From Streptomyces sp. NK08204 (GTDB taxonomy: Bacteria > Actinomycetota > Actinomycetes > Streptomycetales > Streptomycetaceae), in the NCBI RefSeq assembly GCF_020400585.1, contig NZ_JAINVF010000009.1, forward strand, positions 1 to 64,000: a stretch of DNA of 64,000 nt, in the 5' to 3' direction. This document shows positions 25,361 through 33,725 of this stretch, piece after piece (positions within the stretch are counted from its first letter, which is position 1; each line of letters opens with the position of its first letter). The notes below the pieces were generated by a model. The model ran no database searches and had not been told where the DNA came from. It was given only the letters and a program-made list of their open reading frames with translations. Position numbers and translations under genes: made by a program.

Positions 25361-26569
25361 GTGACCGCGACTCGTGTCCTCGTCCTCAACTCCGGCTCCT
25401 CATCGGTGAAGTACCAGCTGCTCGACATGCACGACGCGAGCCGGCTCGCGGTCGGCCTGGTCGAGCGCATCGGCGAGCAGACCTCCCGGCTGAGGCACAC
25501 CTGCCTGTCCACGGACGAGACGCGTGAGGAGAACGGGCCGATCGCCGACCACGACGCCGCCCTCAAGGCGGTCGCCGAGGAGCTGGCCCGGGACGGCCTG
25601 GGCCTGGACTCGCCGGAACTGGCGGCGATCGGTCACCGGGTGGTGCACGGCGGCATGTTCTTCACCGAGCCCACCGTCATCGACGACGCCGTGCTCACCG
25701 AGATCGAGCGGCTGATCCCCGTCGCCCCGCTGCACAACCCGGCCAACCTCACCGGCATCCGCACCGCGCAGGCGCTGCGCCCCGACCTGCCGCAGGTCGC
25801 CGTCTTCGACACCGCGTTCCACACCACGATGCCGGAGTCCGCGGCGCGCTACGCGATCGACCCGAAGATCGCGGACCGGTACCGCATCCGCCGCTACGGC
25901 TTCCACGGCACCTCCCACGCGTACGTCTCCCGGGCCACCGCCGAGCTGCTCGGCAAGGCACCCGAGGAGGTCAACGTGATCGTGCTGCACCTCGGCAACG
26001 GCGCCTCGGCCTCCGCGGTCGAGAAGGGCCGGTGCGTGGACACCTCCATGGGGCTGACGCCGCTGGAGGGGCTCGTGATGGGGACGCGCTCGGGTGATCT
26101 GGATCCGGCGGTCATCTTCCATTTGGCGCGCGTCGGCGGAATGTCCATGGACGAGATCGACACTCTTCTCAACAAGAGGAGCGGGCTGTTCGGTCTGTGC
26201 GGGGACAATGACATGCGGGAGATCCGCCGCCGCATCGACGAGGGCGACGAAGAGGCCCGGCTGGCCTTCGACATTTACATTCACCGGCTGAAGAAGTACA
26301 TCGGCGCCTATTACGCGGTACTCGGCCGGGTGGACGCGGTGGCGTTCACGGCGGGAGTCGGCGAGAACGCCGCGCCGGTGCGTCAGGCCGCGATCGCGGG
26401 CCTGGAGGGGCTGGGCCTCGCGGTCGACGCGGAGCTGAACGCCGTACGCAGCGGCGAAGCGCGGCTGATCTCCCCCGAGTCCGCACGGGTGGCGGTCGCC
26501 GTGGTGCCCACCGATGAGGAACTGGAGATCGCCGCGCAGACGTACGCTCTGGTCGGAAACAGCAATTGA
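25361..26569 (+). CDS. ackA: acetate kinase
   Basis: A 402-residue ASKHA-fold kinase that makes acetate and ATP from acetyl phosphate. Signatures are VLVLNSGSSSVKYQL at the start, GHRVVHGG, the catalytic Asp/Arg region VFDTAFHTTMPESA, and YGFHGTSHAYVS with the catalytic His. VIVLHLGNGASASAV and the C-terminal AFTAGVGENAAPVR follow. The GTG start lies five bases after the pta stop. Acetate overflow and acetyl-phosphate pools depend on this pair. A 145-bp gap separates it from pyk, so pyk may also have its own promoter. Confidence 0.96.
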   Translation: MTATRVLVLNSGSSSVKYQLLDMHDASRLAVGLVERIGEQTSRLRHTCLSTDETREENGPIADHDAALKAVAEELARDGLGLDSPELAAIGHRVVHGGMFFTEPTVIDDAVLTEIERLIPVAPLHNPANLTGIRTAQALRPDLPQVAVFDTAFHTTMPESAARYAIDPKIADRYRIRRYGFHGTSHAYVSRATAELLGKAPEEVNVIVLHLGNGASASAVEKGRCVDTSMGLTPLEGLVMGTRSGDLDPAVIFHLARVGGMSMDEIDTLLNKRSGLFGLCGDNDMREIRRRIDEGDEEARLAFDIYIHRLKKYIGAYYAVLGRVDAVAFTAGVGENAAPVRQAAIAGLEGLGLAVDAELNAVRSGEARLISPESARVAVAVVPTDEELEIAAQTYALVGNSN

Positions 26570-26714
26570 GCAAAAGGGAGTACAGCTGAGCAAGTAGAGC
26601 GAGCAGCAGAGCGAAGTAATACACGGCAGTAACACGCCTGAGCGCATGTCCGCCCATTTGTACCTTCCACCAGACGGAATATTCCGCTGGGAAACAAACC
26701 GATAGGATCGCCCC

Positions 26715-28145
26715 ATGCGCCGTTCGAAAATCGTCTGTACTCTCGGCCCCGCGGTCGACTCCCACGAGATGCTCGTCGCCATGATCGAGGCGGGCATGAA
26801 TGTGGCCCGGTTCAACTTCAGCCATGGCACCCACGCCGAGCACCAGGCGCGGTACGACCGCGTCCGGGCCGCTTCCAAAGAGACGGGGCGGGCCATCGGC
26901 GTCCTCGCCGACCTGCAGGGCCCGAAGATCCGCCTGGAGACCTTCGCCGAGGGCCCGGTCGAGCTCGAGCGCGGTGACGAGTTCGTCATCACGATCGAGG
27001 ACGTACCGGGCGACAAGCACATCTGCGGCACGACGTACAAGGGCCTGCCGGGCGACGTCGCGCGCGGCGACCAGATCCTGATCAACGACGGCAACGTCGA
27101 GCTGAAGGTCCTGGACGTCGAGGGCCCGCGGGTGCGGACGATCGTCATCGAGGGCGGTGTCGTCTCCGACCACAAGGGCATCAACCTGCCCGGCGCGGCC
27201 GTGAACGTGCCGGCGCTGAGCGAGAAGGACATCGAGGACCTGCGCTTCGCCCTCCGTATGGGCTGCGACATGGTCGCGCTGTCCTTCGTCCGGGACGCCA
27301 AGGACGTGCAGGACGTCCACCGCGTGATGGACGAGGAGGGCCGCCGGGTCCCGGTGATCGCCAAGGTCGAGAAGCCGCAGGCGGTCGACAACATGGAGGA
27401 CGTCGTGCTGGCGTTCGACGGCGTGATGGTCGCCCGTGGCGACCTCGCCGTCGAGTACCCGCTGGAGAAGGTCCCCATGGTGCAGAAGCGCCTGGTGGAG
27501 ATGTGCCGGCGCAACGCCAAGCCGGTGATCGTGGCGACCCAGATGATGGAGTCGATGATCACCAACTCCCGCCCGACGCGCGCCGAGGCCTCCGACGTGG
27601 CCAACGCGATCCTGGACGGCGCCGACGCGGTCATGCTGTCGGCCGAGTCGAGCGTGGGCGCCTACCCGGTCGAGACCGTGAAGACGATGTCGAAGATCGT
27701 CGTCGCGGCCGAGCAGGAGCTGCTCGCCAAGGGCCTGCAGCCGCTCGTGCCCGGCAAGAAGCCGCGCACGCAGGGCGGTTCGGTCGCCCGCGCGGCCTGC
27801 GAGATCGCCGACTTCCTCGGCGGCAAGGGCCTGATCGCCTTCACCCAGTCCGGAGACACCGCCCGCCGGCTCTCCCGCTACCGCGCGGTCCAGCCGATCG
27901 TCGCGTTCACCACGGACGAGTCCACCCGCAACCAGCTGACCCTCAGCTGGGGCGTCGAGCCGCACGTCGTGCCGTTCGTGGCCACCACCGACGAGATGGT
28001 GGAGCTGGTGGACCAGGAGGTCGCCAAGCTGGGCCGGTTCGACGCGGGCGACACCGTCATCATCACCGCCGGCTCGCCCCCCGGGGTCCCCGGCACCACC
28101 AACATGCTGCGCGTGCACCACATCGGTGGCGGCGACGTCAGCTGA
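26715..28145 (+). CDS. pyk: pyruvate kinase
   Basis: A 476-residue enzyme that makes pyruvate and ATP from phosphoenolpyruvate. It starts MRRSKIVCTLGPAVDSHEML, with RFNFSHGTH (substrate and K+ site), ADLQGPKIRLETF, and the signature VIAKVEKPQAVDNMEDVV with the catalytic Lys. VMVARGDLAVEYPLEKVP and MMESMITNSRPTRAEASDVA follow. The allosteric C-terminal domain is complete. TAGGAT at 26703-26708 would place transcription start at or next to the ATG, so the message may be leaderless; AGGA within it could instead act as a weak ribosome site. A strong terminator follows the gene. Confidence 0.95.
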   Translation: MRRSKIVCTLGPAVDSHEMLVAMIEAGMNVARFNFSHGTHAEHQARYDRVRAASKETGRAIGVLADLQGPKIRLETFAEGPVELERGDEFVITIEDVPGDKHICGTTYKGLPGDVARGDQILINDGNVELKVLDVEGPRVRTIVIEGGVVSDHKGINLPGAAVNVPALSEKDIEDLRFALRMGCDMVALSFVRDAKDVQDVHRVMDEEGRRVPVIAKVEKPQAVDNMEDVVLAFDGVMVARGDLAVEYPLEKVPMVQKRLVEMCRRNAKPVIVATQMMESMITNSRPTRAEASDVANAILDGADAVMLSAESSVGAYPVETVKTMSKIVVAAEQELLAKGLQPLVPGKKPRTQGGSVARAACEIADFLGGKGLIAFTQSGDTARRLSRYRAVQPIVAFTTDESTRNQLTLSWGVEPHVVPFVATTDEMVELVDQEVAKLGRFDAGDTVIITAGSPPGVPGTTNMLRVHHIGGGDVS

Positions 28146-28172
28146 CATCTGCTGCAAGGGTTTTGTACGGCG

Positions 28173-28209
28173 CTGAGGGGCGCCCCCCGGCAAGGGGGGC
28201 GCCCCTCAG
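28173..28209. terminator. strong terminator after pyk
   Basis: A perfect 16-bp stem has arms CTGAGGGGCGCCCCCC and GGGGGGCGCCCCTCAG around GGCAA. It sits between pyk and the convergent secreted-protein gene and can serve both directions. Confidence 0.92.
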
Positions 28210-28243
28210 TTCCTGCGGCTCCCGAACGGGCTTGTGCGACCGG

Positions 28244-29722
28244 TCAGTCGGTCGTGTACACGTGCATCCCGGGCACGTGCAGGTTGCCGCCGAACTGCGC
28301 CGCCTGAACCACCTTCACATGGGTGAAGTAGATCAGCGGGATGTTCAGCGGGGGCGGGCTGTCCGGGCTGAAGGTCACCGGGATGAGTCCGAAGAGGTTC
28401 CCGGAGATCTTCTCGGTGTACATCACGGTGGAGCCGCCCCGGATGGTGGACGTCGAGCCCGAGGACGCCTGCACGTGGTAAATCTTGCCGGTCTGCTTGT
28501 CCTTGACCGTCTGGTGCAGGTCACCGATGTCGGTGCCGTTGTTGATGACGTACTTCAGCACCTTCTTGGTGGTGCCGTTCGCCGTCCTCACGTCCACGAT
28601 GCCCTGGTAGTCGGCGCCGTTGAGCAGCAGGGAGCTGGCGTCCAGGTACCAGGGGTCGTCCGCCACCGGCACCTTGTTGTCGACTCCGCCGACGTCGGTC
28701 GTGGCCGCCACGCAGTTGTCCGCCGAGGGGCTGGAGCTGGCCGACGGGCTGGGCGTGGCCGAACCGGCCGCGTCCCCGGCCGCCTGGGTGGTGTCCTGGG
28801 ACGTCCCGGAGGCCGTGTCGGTGGCGCCCTGGGCGGTGTCCGTGACCGTGCCGGCCGCCTTGGAGGCGGTGTCCTTGCTGGTGTCGGTGACGCCGGTACC
28901 CGAGTCCGTGCCGCTCGTCGACGAGCCGGACGACGACGTGTCCGACGAGGACGACGTGTCCGACGAGGACGACGTGTCCGACGAGGACGACGAGGACGAC
29001 GAGGACGACGAGGACGAGGTGGACGTGTCCGACGACGGGGACGCGGACGGCGTCGGGCTCGCCGACGACGTGCCGGAGTCCTTCTGGCCGCCGGTGAGCA
29101 GGCCGCCCAGCGTGTCGCTGACGGTGCCCAGCAGACCTCCGCCGCTCTGGGTGCCCGAGGAGGTCGACGTGCCCGAGCCTGTCGAGGTCGACGTACCCGA
29201 ACCGGAGTCCGACGACCCGGAACCGGAGTCCGAGGAACCGGAGCCCGAACCGGAGTCCGAGGTGGCGGTCGGCTCGGGCGTGGGCGTGCCGGCGGAACCA
29301 GGGTCCGACGACGGGGACGCGCTCGGTCCCTGCGTGTTCTGCGTGTCCTGCGTCTGCCGGGTCGTCGGGGTGTCGGCGGACGCCGTGGGCGTCGGCGTGG
29401 GCGTGTCGGACGCACTCGCGGACGGCGACGGCGAGGCCGAGGCGTCCTTGGAGCCGTCCAGCGCCGAGACGCAGTCCTGGTACTCCGCGGCCTTCTGACT
29501 GTTGGACGTCGATGGTGTGCTGCCGTTGTCCGCGAGGGCGAGCGAGGACGTGAGGCCCATCCCCATGAGGACCGCGGTCGGCATCGCCACCGTCGCTATC
29601 GCCTTGCCGGCCGGCATGTGGAACCTGGTGAACAGCGGCTTCTTGGGTGCCGCGTGGCGGGGTCCGGTTCTTCCCCGGGGCCCGTCCGCATCGGCCCCGC
29701 GGGCCACGTCGTCAGCCGGCAC
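28244..29722 (-). CDS. secreted Ser/Thr/Pro-rich protein of unknown function
   Basis: A 492-residue protein starting with GTG at 29722 (GGGAGG upstream), overlapping the preceding DUF6114 gene by 11 bp. A cytoplasmic leader of about 35 residues precedes a signal-like helix (AIATVAMPTAVLMGMGL, cleavage near SLALADNG). Residues about 90-330 are a low-complexity linker of Ser, Thr, Asp, Pro and Gly, including a run of 13 Ser and DTSSSS repeats. The last 150 residues form a folded domain (DPWYLDASSLLLNGADYQG to HVPGMHVYTTD) with no recognised family. It is likely exported, with the end domain held away from the membrane by the linker, and is the third gene of a unit with DUF6230 and DUF6114. Confidence 0.8.
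   Translation of the reverse strand: MPADDVARGADADGPRGRTGPRHAAPKKPLFTRFHMPAGKAIATVAMPTAVLMGMGLTSSLALADNGSTPSTSNSQKAAEYQDCVSALDGSKDASASPSPSASASDTPTPTPTASADTPTTRQTQDTQNTQGPSASPSSDPGSAGTPTPEPTATSDSGSGSGSSDSGSGSSDSGSGTSTSTGSGTSTSSGTQSGGGLLGTVSDTLGGLLTGGQKDSGTSSASPTPSASPSSDTSTSSSSSSSSSSSSSDTSSSSDTSSSSDTSSSGSSTSGTDSGTGVTDTSKDTASKAAGTVTDTAQGATDTASGTSQDTTQAAGDAAGSATPSPSASSSPSADNCVAATTDVGGVDNKVPVADDPWYLDASSLLLNGADYQGIVDVRTANGTTKKVLKYVINNGTDIGDLHQTVKDKQTGKIYHVQASSGSTSTIRGGSTVMYTEKISGNLFGLIPVTFSPDSPPPLNIPLIYFTHVKVVQAAQFGGNLHVPGMHVYTTD
28931..29030. repeat. simple tandem repeat encoding Ser/Asp linker
   Basis: An 18-bp unit based on GACGACGTGTCCGACGAG repeats about three times, then passes into GACGACGAG 9-bp units. 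On the coding (-) strand this encodes DTSSSS repeats and the poly-Ser run. Such tracts slip easily and should vary in length between strains. Confidence 0.88.
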
Positions 29723-30287
29723 TGTGCCTCCCGTTCACCCCGTTGGCCGGGCTCGTTCCTGACAGGTCGTTCTCCCCCAGCACCGGAAAGGCCTGGGCGG
29801 TGCCCTCATCGTTCGTCCCGTCCGTGTCCTGCTGCGGCAGCGGCGCGGTCTCGACAGCACTGCCCTCGGCAGGCGGCTGGGGCTGCGCAGGCACGCCCGG
29901 CGCCCAGGCCACGGCCATCGCCCCGCCGATCAGGGCGAACAGAAAGCCCATGACGAAGCCGCCGAAGTTGGACACCGGGATGGACACCAGCGCCAGCAGG
30001 ATCGCGGCGACTCCCGCGAAGACCCGTACGTGCTTCTGGAACCAGAGGCTGATGCCCAGGACGATGAGCAGCACGCCGATGATCAGGGATCCCGCTCCCG
30101 CGGTGGTCGACATCGCCAGCGTCAGGTGCCCCAGCTGGAGATGGGCGTACGGGAAGTACATGATCGGAAATCCGCCGAGCATGACGAACAGTCCGGCCCA
30201 GAACGGACGCGAGCCCCGCCAGGCGCGGAACTGCAGCCTCCGGGTGGTGAACTGGCCGGGTACGGCGGCAGGAGTCTCGGCGCTCAT
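29712..30287 (-). CDS. DUF6114-type membrane protein
   Basis: A 191-residue protein. After a short soluble start (MSAETPAAVPGQFTTRRL) there are four hydrophobic helices: FWAGLFVMLGGFPIMYFPYA, TAGAGSLIIGVLLIVLGISLWF, VFAGVAAILLALVSIPV and NFGGFVMGFLFALIGGAMAVAW. A Pro/Thr-rich cytoplasmic or exposed tail ends it. The pattern and the neighbouring DUF6230 gene fit the DUF6114 family of actinobacterial membrane proteins, of unknown function. ATG at 30287 has GGGAGCTG upstream; the open frame continues to 30422 but overlaps no domain. Confidence 0.78.
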   Translation of the reverse strand: MSAETPAAVPGQFTTRRLQFRAWRGSRPFWAGLFVMLGGFPIMYFPYAHLQLGHLTLAMSTTAGAGSLIIGVLLIVLGISLWFQKHVRVFAGVAAILLALVSIPVSNFGGFVMGFLFALIGGAMAVAWAPGVPAQPQPPAEGSAVETAPLPQQDTDGTNDEGTAQAFPVLGENDLSGTSPANGVNGRHSAG

Positions 30288-30402
30288 GGAAACAGCTCCC
30301 TGGTGCGGCGTTGCTGTGGTGGTGATGTGTGCCGCGTGTGACGACGCGGCCGGAGTGGGGACGGGCGGGGTGCCACCGGCTCCCCCGCCCGTCATCGAGT
30401 GC

Positions 30403-31041
30403 TTAGTAGCACTCCTTGACACCCGTCGACAACGACATGTGCAGGCCGCTGAGCTTGAAGGTGCCGGCGGTGGTCGCCCACGCCGTCTGCTTCACGTTGT
30501 CCAGCGTGGCCGAGTCTGCCTGCTGCGCGAAACCGTACGGGTTGGCCTGCTCCCCGCCGCCCTTCATGCCCGGACCCTTGTCGGCGTCCTTGGCGGCAAC
30601 ACCGATGTCGATGTTGTGGAAGGTCGCGTCGGCGTCGAGGTCGGCGACATCGATGTAGATGTTGTCGGCCTGGACCTTGTCGTGGCCCGCGCCGCCGGCC
30701 CGCAGGAGCAGGCTGACGTTGCCGAAGAACGGCACGTTCGGCGTGACCACGGACTGGCAGAGGTTGGTGATCTCGGCGTGCTTGAACGCCGAGACGGCCA
30801 CCGGGTGAGCCGACTTCTCGCCGGACAGCGTGTAACCGTTGTCCAGGGCGGCGTACTGCTCGAAGCCGGTACCCACCAGCTGGTCGGCAGACACCTTGAA
30901 CGACTGGCCGGACACGCTGAACGAGGCAGCGAGAGCGCCCTGCGCGAGGGCCACTCCTATCGCAGCCGTGGCGGCGACGCTGGGCACCATGACCACAGCG
31001 AACCGCTTCCATCTGGTCCCGCCACGCACCTGGGACTCCAT
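30403..31041 (-). CDS. DUF6230 secreted/cell-surface protein (legacy name cholesterol esterase)
   Basis: A 212-residue protein with an N-terminal membrane or signal helix (RFAVVMVPSVAATAAIGVALAQGALA) followed by a beta-rich domain (FSVSGQSFKVSADQLVGTG to LHMSLSTGVKECY). Proteins like this were once labelled cholesterol esterase, but no Ser-His-Asp triad or GxSxG motif is visible, so hydrolase activity is not supported. ATG at 31041 has AAGGAGG four bases upstream, an excellent site. It is the first gene of a probable three-gene unit encoding cell-surface proteins. Confidence 0.82.
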   Translation of the reverse strand: MESQVRGGTRWKRFAVVMVPSVAATAAIGVALAQGALAASFSVSGQSFKVSADQLVGTGFEQYAALDNGYTLSGEKSAHPVAVSAFKHAEITNLCQSVVTPNVPFFGNVSLLLRAGGAGHDKVQADNIYIDVADLDADATFHNIDIGVAAKDADKGPGMKGGGEQANPYGFAQQADSATLDNVKQTAWATTAGTFKLSGLHMSLSTGVKECY

Positions 31042-31282
31042 GTTTCCTCCTTCTCGGACGTACATCTCCTGGCCCGGCATCGCCGGTTGGGCGGCTCGGC
31101 CGGACAGGGATGGGAGAAGTGCTACGTCCTCGGGAAGGAGAGCGCCCGTACTCGAAAGGCGCGAATCGCGCCCGAATCACCGGCGATCACCCCCGAGCGA
31201 CAACCACTGGTCGCGCCTGACACCTATCACGCACAACCTTGCTGGACAGGCTTCGCCGCGGCGACGAAGACCCCCCTGCCCT

Positions 31283-31309
31283 AGAGCCGGCGCCACTGCC
31301 GCCGGCTCT
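31283..31309. other. perfect 10-bp stem-loop
   Basis: Arms AGAGCCGGCG and CGCCGGCTCT surround a 7-base loop. It is not adjacent to a gene end and its role is unknown. Confidence 0.6.
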
Positions 31310-31418
31310 GCTCGGTGGGGACCCAGAGTCTCCCGCGCCCCAACCGGCTGCGGGGGTACGGGAATGGACCGAGCGTGGCCGATCGTGGTGCATTCTGGCC
31401 GCCTGCACAAGGGGGTTC

Positions 31419-31434
31419 GTTACTCGCTAGTAAC
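31419..31434. promoter_or_regulatory. palindrome GTTACT-N4-AGTAAC
   Basis: GTTACTCGCTAGTAAC is a perfect inverted repeat about 380 bp upstream of the DUF6230 start, operator-like in size. Confidence 0.4.
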
Positions 31435-31504
31435 GGCCGGATAACCGAAGGACGACCCGCCGGTCTCGAAGGGCGACGCTGGGTCGCATCGCAGGGCAGA
31501 ACAA

Positions 31505-31544
31505 AGCCGTTGATCTTTGGACGAATCCAGACAGATCAACGGCT
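31505..31544. terminator. probable terminator of the thioredoxin-TPR gene
   Basis: A 12-bp perfect stem (AGCCGTTGATCT/AGATCAACGGCT) encloses an inner TGGA-CGAA-TCCA hairpin. On the - strand it is followed by TTTGTTCT, consistent with ending the leftward gene whose stop is at 31689. Confidence 0.65.
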
Positions 31545-31549
31545 TCGAT

Positions 31550-31591
31550 TTACTACGAGTAACAGCAGTCGCGATTACCAAGATTTGGTAA
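31550..31591. promoter_or_regulatory. two adjacent AT-rich palindromes
   Basis: TTACTACGAGTAA (31550-31562) and TTACCAAGATTTGGTAA (31575-31591) are perfect inverted repeats with 3-bp centres, 12 bp apart. They look like protein-binding sites, but no promoter or target gene is obvious next to them. Confidence 0.45.
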
Positions 31592-31688
31592 AGCGCGGCC
31601 TCCGCGACGAGGCGTCGGCAGACCTTTCGCCCGCGCCTCACATCCCGTGGCGGTCACCGAGGGTCAGATCGACCGCCACGGGCGAGGG

Positions 31689-32660
31689 TCAGAACAACGC
31701 CCGGGCGAGCGCCCGGCGCGCGCCGACGACCCGTGGATCCTCGGCTCCGACGACCTCGAACAGCTCCAGCAGCCGACGCCGCACCGCATCACGGTCGTCA
31801 CCCTGCGTGCGCCGCACGGTTTCGATCAGCCGCCCGAAGGCGTCCTCGACGTGACCGCCCACCAGGTCCAGATCCGCCGCGGCGATCTGCGCGCCGGGGT
31901 CGGCCGGCTTCTCGGCCGCGTCCTTGCGCACCCGCTGCGGGTCCATGCCCTGCACCCGGTGGAGCAATTCGGCCTGGGCGAGGCCCAGCTTGGCCTCGGG
32001 GTGGGTCGGGTCGTCGGCGAGCACGTTCTTGTACGCCTGGATGGCGCCGGCGAGATCGCCCGCGTCCATCGCCTGGGCTGCGGCGTTCAGCGTGCCCTCG
32101 TGCGGCCCCACCGGCGCCTCGGCGCGCACGGCGCCGCCCGGCTGGGCGTCCGGGTCGACGGTCAGGCCGGTCAGCCCGAACCGCTGCTCGGCGACCTGCA
32201 CCAGCTGGTCGAGCGTCTGCCGGATCTGCTGCTCTCCGGCGGCGCCCTGGAACAGCGGGAGCGCCTGCCCGGCGACCACCGCGAAGACGGCCGGAATCCC
32301 CTGGACCCCGAACTGCTGCATCAGCAACTGGTTGGCGTCGACGTCGATCTTGGCGAGGAGGATGCGCCCGTTGTACTCGACGGCCAGTCGCTCCAGGACC
32401 GGGCTCAGCTGCTTGCAGGGCTGACACCACTCGGCCCAGAAGTCGATGACGACGGGCACCTCGGCGGAGCGCTGGATGACATCCCGCTCGAACCCGGCCT
32501 CATCGACGTCGATCACGAGATCGGCCGGGGCGACGGCCCCCGTCCCGCCCTGGCGGGCCGCTTCGGCGCGCGTCTGCTCGGCCTTGGCCTTGGCCTCCTG
32601 GGCCGCCTTCACCGCGGCGAGGTCGACGACGCCATTCATGGACATGTTCCGTGGCTGCAT
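31689..32660 (-). CDS. thioredoxin-domain/TPR protein, CnoX (YbbN)-like co-chaperone
   Basis: A 323-residue protein. A Lys/Glu/Ala-rich N-terminal helix is followed by a thioredoxin fold with FWAEWCQPCKQLSP (CxxC intact) and the cis-Pro loop QGIPAVFAVV. A helical TPR-like C-terminal domain (LNAAAQAMDAGDLAGAIQAYKN, EAKLGLAQAELLHRV) completes it. This is the architecture of CnoX, which protects substrates from oxidation and delivers them to chaperonins. Here the CQPC centre could be redox-active. ATG at 32660 has GGGGGAGG upstream. It is monocistronic, divergent from a TetR gene, with a palindrome between them. Confidence 0.88.
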   Translation of the reverse strand: MQPRNMSMNGVVDLAAVKAAQEAKAKAEQTRAEAARQGGTGAVAPADLVIDVDEAGFERDVIQRSAEVPVVIDFWAEWCQPCKQLSPVLERLAVEYNGRILLAKIDVDANQLLMQQFGVQGIPAVFAVVAGQALPLFQGAAGEQQIRQTLDQLVQVAEQRFGLTGLTVDPDAQPGGAVRAEAPVGPHEGTLNAAAQAMDAGDLAGAIQAYKNVLADDPTHPEAKLGLAQAELLHRVQGMDPQRVRKDAAEKPADPGAQIAAADLDLVGGHVEDAFGRLIETVRRTQGDDRDAVRRRLLELFEVVGAEDPRVVGARRALARALF

Positions 32661-32768
32661 GCGTCTATCCTCCCCCGATCTCGCGCTGCGACGAAAAACG
32701 CCGGTGACGGCGCCGGGTCCCCACCCCACGCCGATGGTCGAAGCTCGTGTACGTCCGTCACGAGCTTT

Positions 32769-32785
32769 CGCTACGACTCGTAGCG
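32769..32785. promoter_or_regulatory. palindromic operator candidate
   Basis: CGCTACGACTCGTAGCG is a perfect 8+1+8 inverted repeat in the shared promoter region of the thioredoxin-TPR gene and the tetR gene starting at 32869. Confidence 0.6.
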
Positions 32786-32868
32786 TAATGCCATCGGGAC
32801 CGGGCGCGACACCAGCCGCCGGTGATCTCCCTCACGGCCGCACAGATCCCGCCAGTTATGGTCGTGGA

Positions 32869-33489
32869 ATGGAGAACCGCACCCCCGCCGGCCGCACCGG
32901 GCGCCCCCGCAGTGCCGCTGCGGACGCCGCGATCCTGGCCGCCACGCGGGAGGCGCTGGTCGAACTGGGGTGGTCCAAGCTCACCCTGGGAGACGTGGCC
33001 ACACGGGCCGGGGTTGCGAAGACGACGCTGTACCGCCGCTGGGCGGGCAAGAACGAGCTGGTCGTCGACGCGGTGGCCGAGCTCTTCGACGAACTGCAGC
33101 TGCCCGATCGCGGCACCCTCGCCGCCGACATCGAAGGTGTGGTCCTTCAGTTCTCGGCCATCCTCGCCCGGCCCGAGGCCAGGAGCGGGCTGATGTCGGT
33201 CGTGGCGGAGTCGACCAGGGACGACGCGCTGCGCGAGCGCATCCGCTGCTCCATCGTCGAGCGCCAGAAGCGGCTGGTCATGGAGGGCCGGGCCCGGGCA
33301 CAGCAGCGCGGCGAGCTGCCGCCGGAGGCGAACCCCGGGCAGGCCTCGAGCACGGTCGACCTCATCTTCGACATGGTCGCGGGAGCGGTGATCCACCGCA
33401 CGCTGGTGAGCGCCCAGCCCGTGGACGCGACGTGGGTGCAGCGCTTCACGACGGTACTGATGGGCGGCCTCGCGGCGGCTGAGGACTGA
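32869..33489 (+). CDS. TetR-family regulator
   Basis: A 206-residue regulator with an Arg-rich N-terminus and a clear HTH (VELGWSKLTLGDVATRAGVA, KTTLYRRWAGKNELVVDA). A TetR_C-type helical domain follows. The ligand is unknown. TATGGT at 32857-32862 would place transcription start at or next to the ATG, and no ribosome site is present, so leaderless translation is likely. The 17-bp palindrome about 85 bp upstream is the probable operator; the target may be itself and the divergent thioredoxin-TPR gene. Confidence 0.88.
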   Translation: MENRTPAGRTGRPRSAAADAAILAATREALVELGWSKLTLGDVATRAGVAKTTLYRRWAGKNELVVDAVAELFDELQLPDRGTLAADIEGVVLQFSAILARPEARSGLMSVVAESTRDDALRERIRCSIVERQKRLVMEGRARAQQRGELPPEANPGQASSTVDLIFDMVAGAVIHRTLVSAQPVDATWVQRFTTVLMGGLAAAED

Positions 33490-33581
33490 GGACCACCGGC
33501 CGTTCGGATCCGCCAACTCCCCTCCGCCTGACAAAAGTTCAACTGTCCGCGCCGTGAAGACCTTGTACGTATGACATGGCC

Positions 33582-33596
33582 CCGTCATCATGACGG
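33582..33596. promoter_or_regulatory. palindrome upstream of DUF3103 gene
   Basis: CCGTCATCATGACGG is a perfect 7+1+7 inverted repeat in the promoter region of the secreted DUF3103 gene. Confidence 0.45.
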
Positions 33597-33725
33597 CTAC
33601 GGGATCTACTCGCATAGATCATCGGCTGGATCCGGTTCCGGGGTTCCGTGCTCACCCCGCTCCGCCCGGCACCGACCCCCTGACAGTGCGTCACCGACCA
33701 TTCGAATCCAGGAGGCCCGATCCTC

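Larger units (their letters stand above)
31042..31688. other. 647-bp intergenic region rich in inverted repeats
   Basis: No convincing gene is present. The region holds a 10-bp perfect hairpin (31283-31309), palindromes at 31419-31434, 31550-31562 and 31575-31591, and a long hairpin at 31505-31544. Bases 31501-31600 are about 48% GC, much lower than the surroundings. It includes the promoter of the DUF6230 unit and the terminator of the thioredoxin-TPR gene. Confidence 0.75.

Noticed and set aside
30403..31041. Cholesterol esterase activity
   Set aside because: No GxSxG or catalytic triad is visible; the name is a legacy label for DUF6230 proteins.
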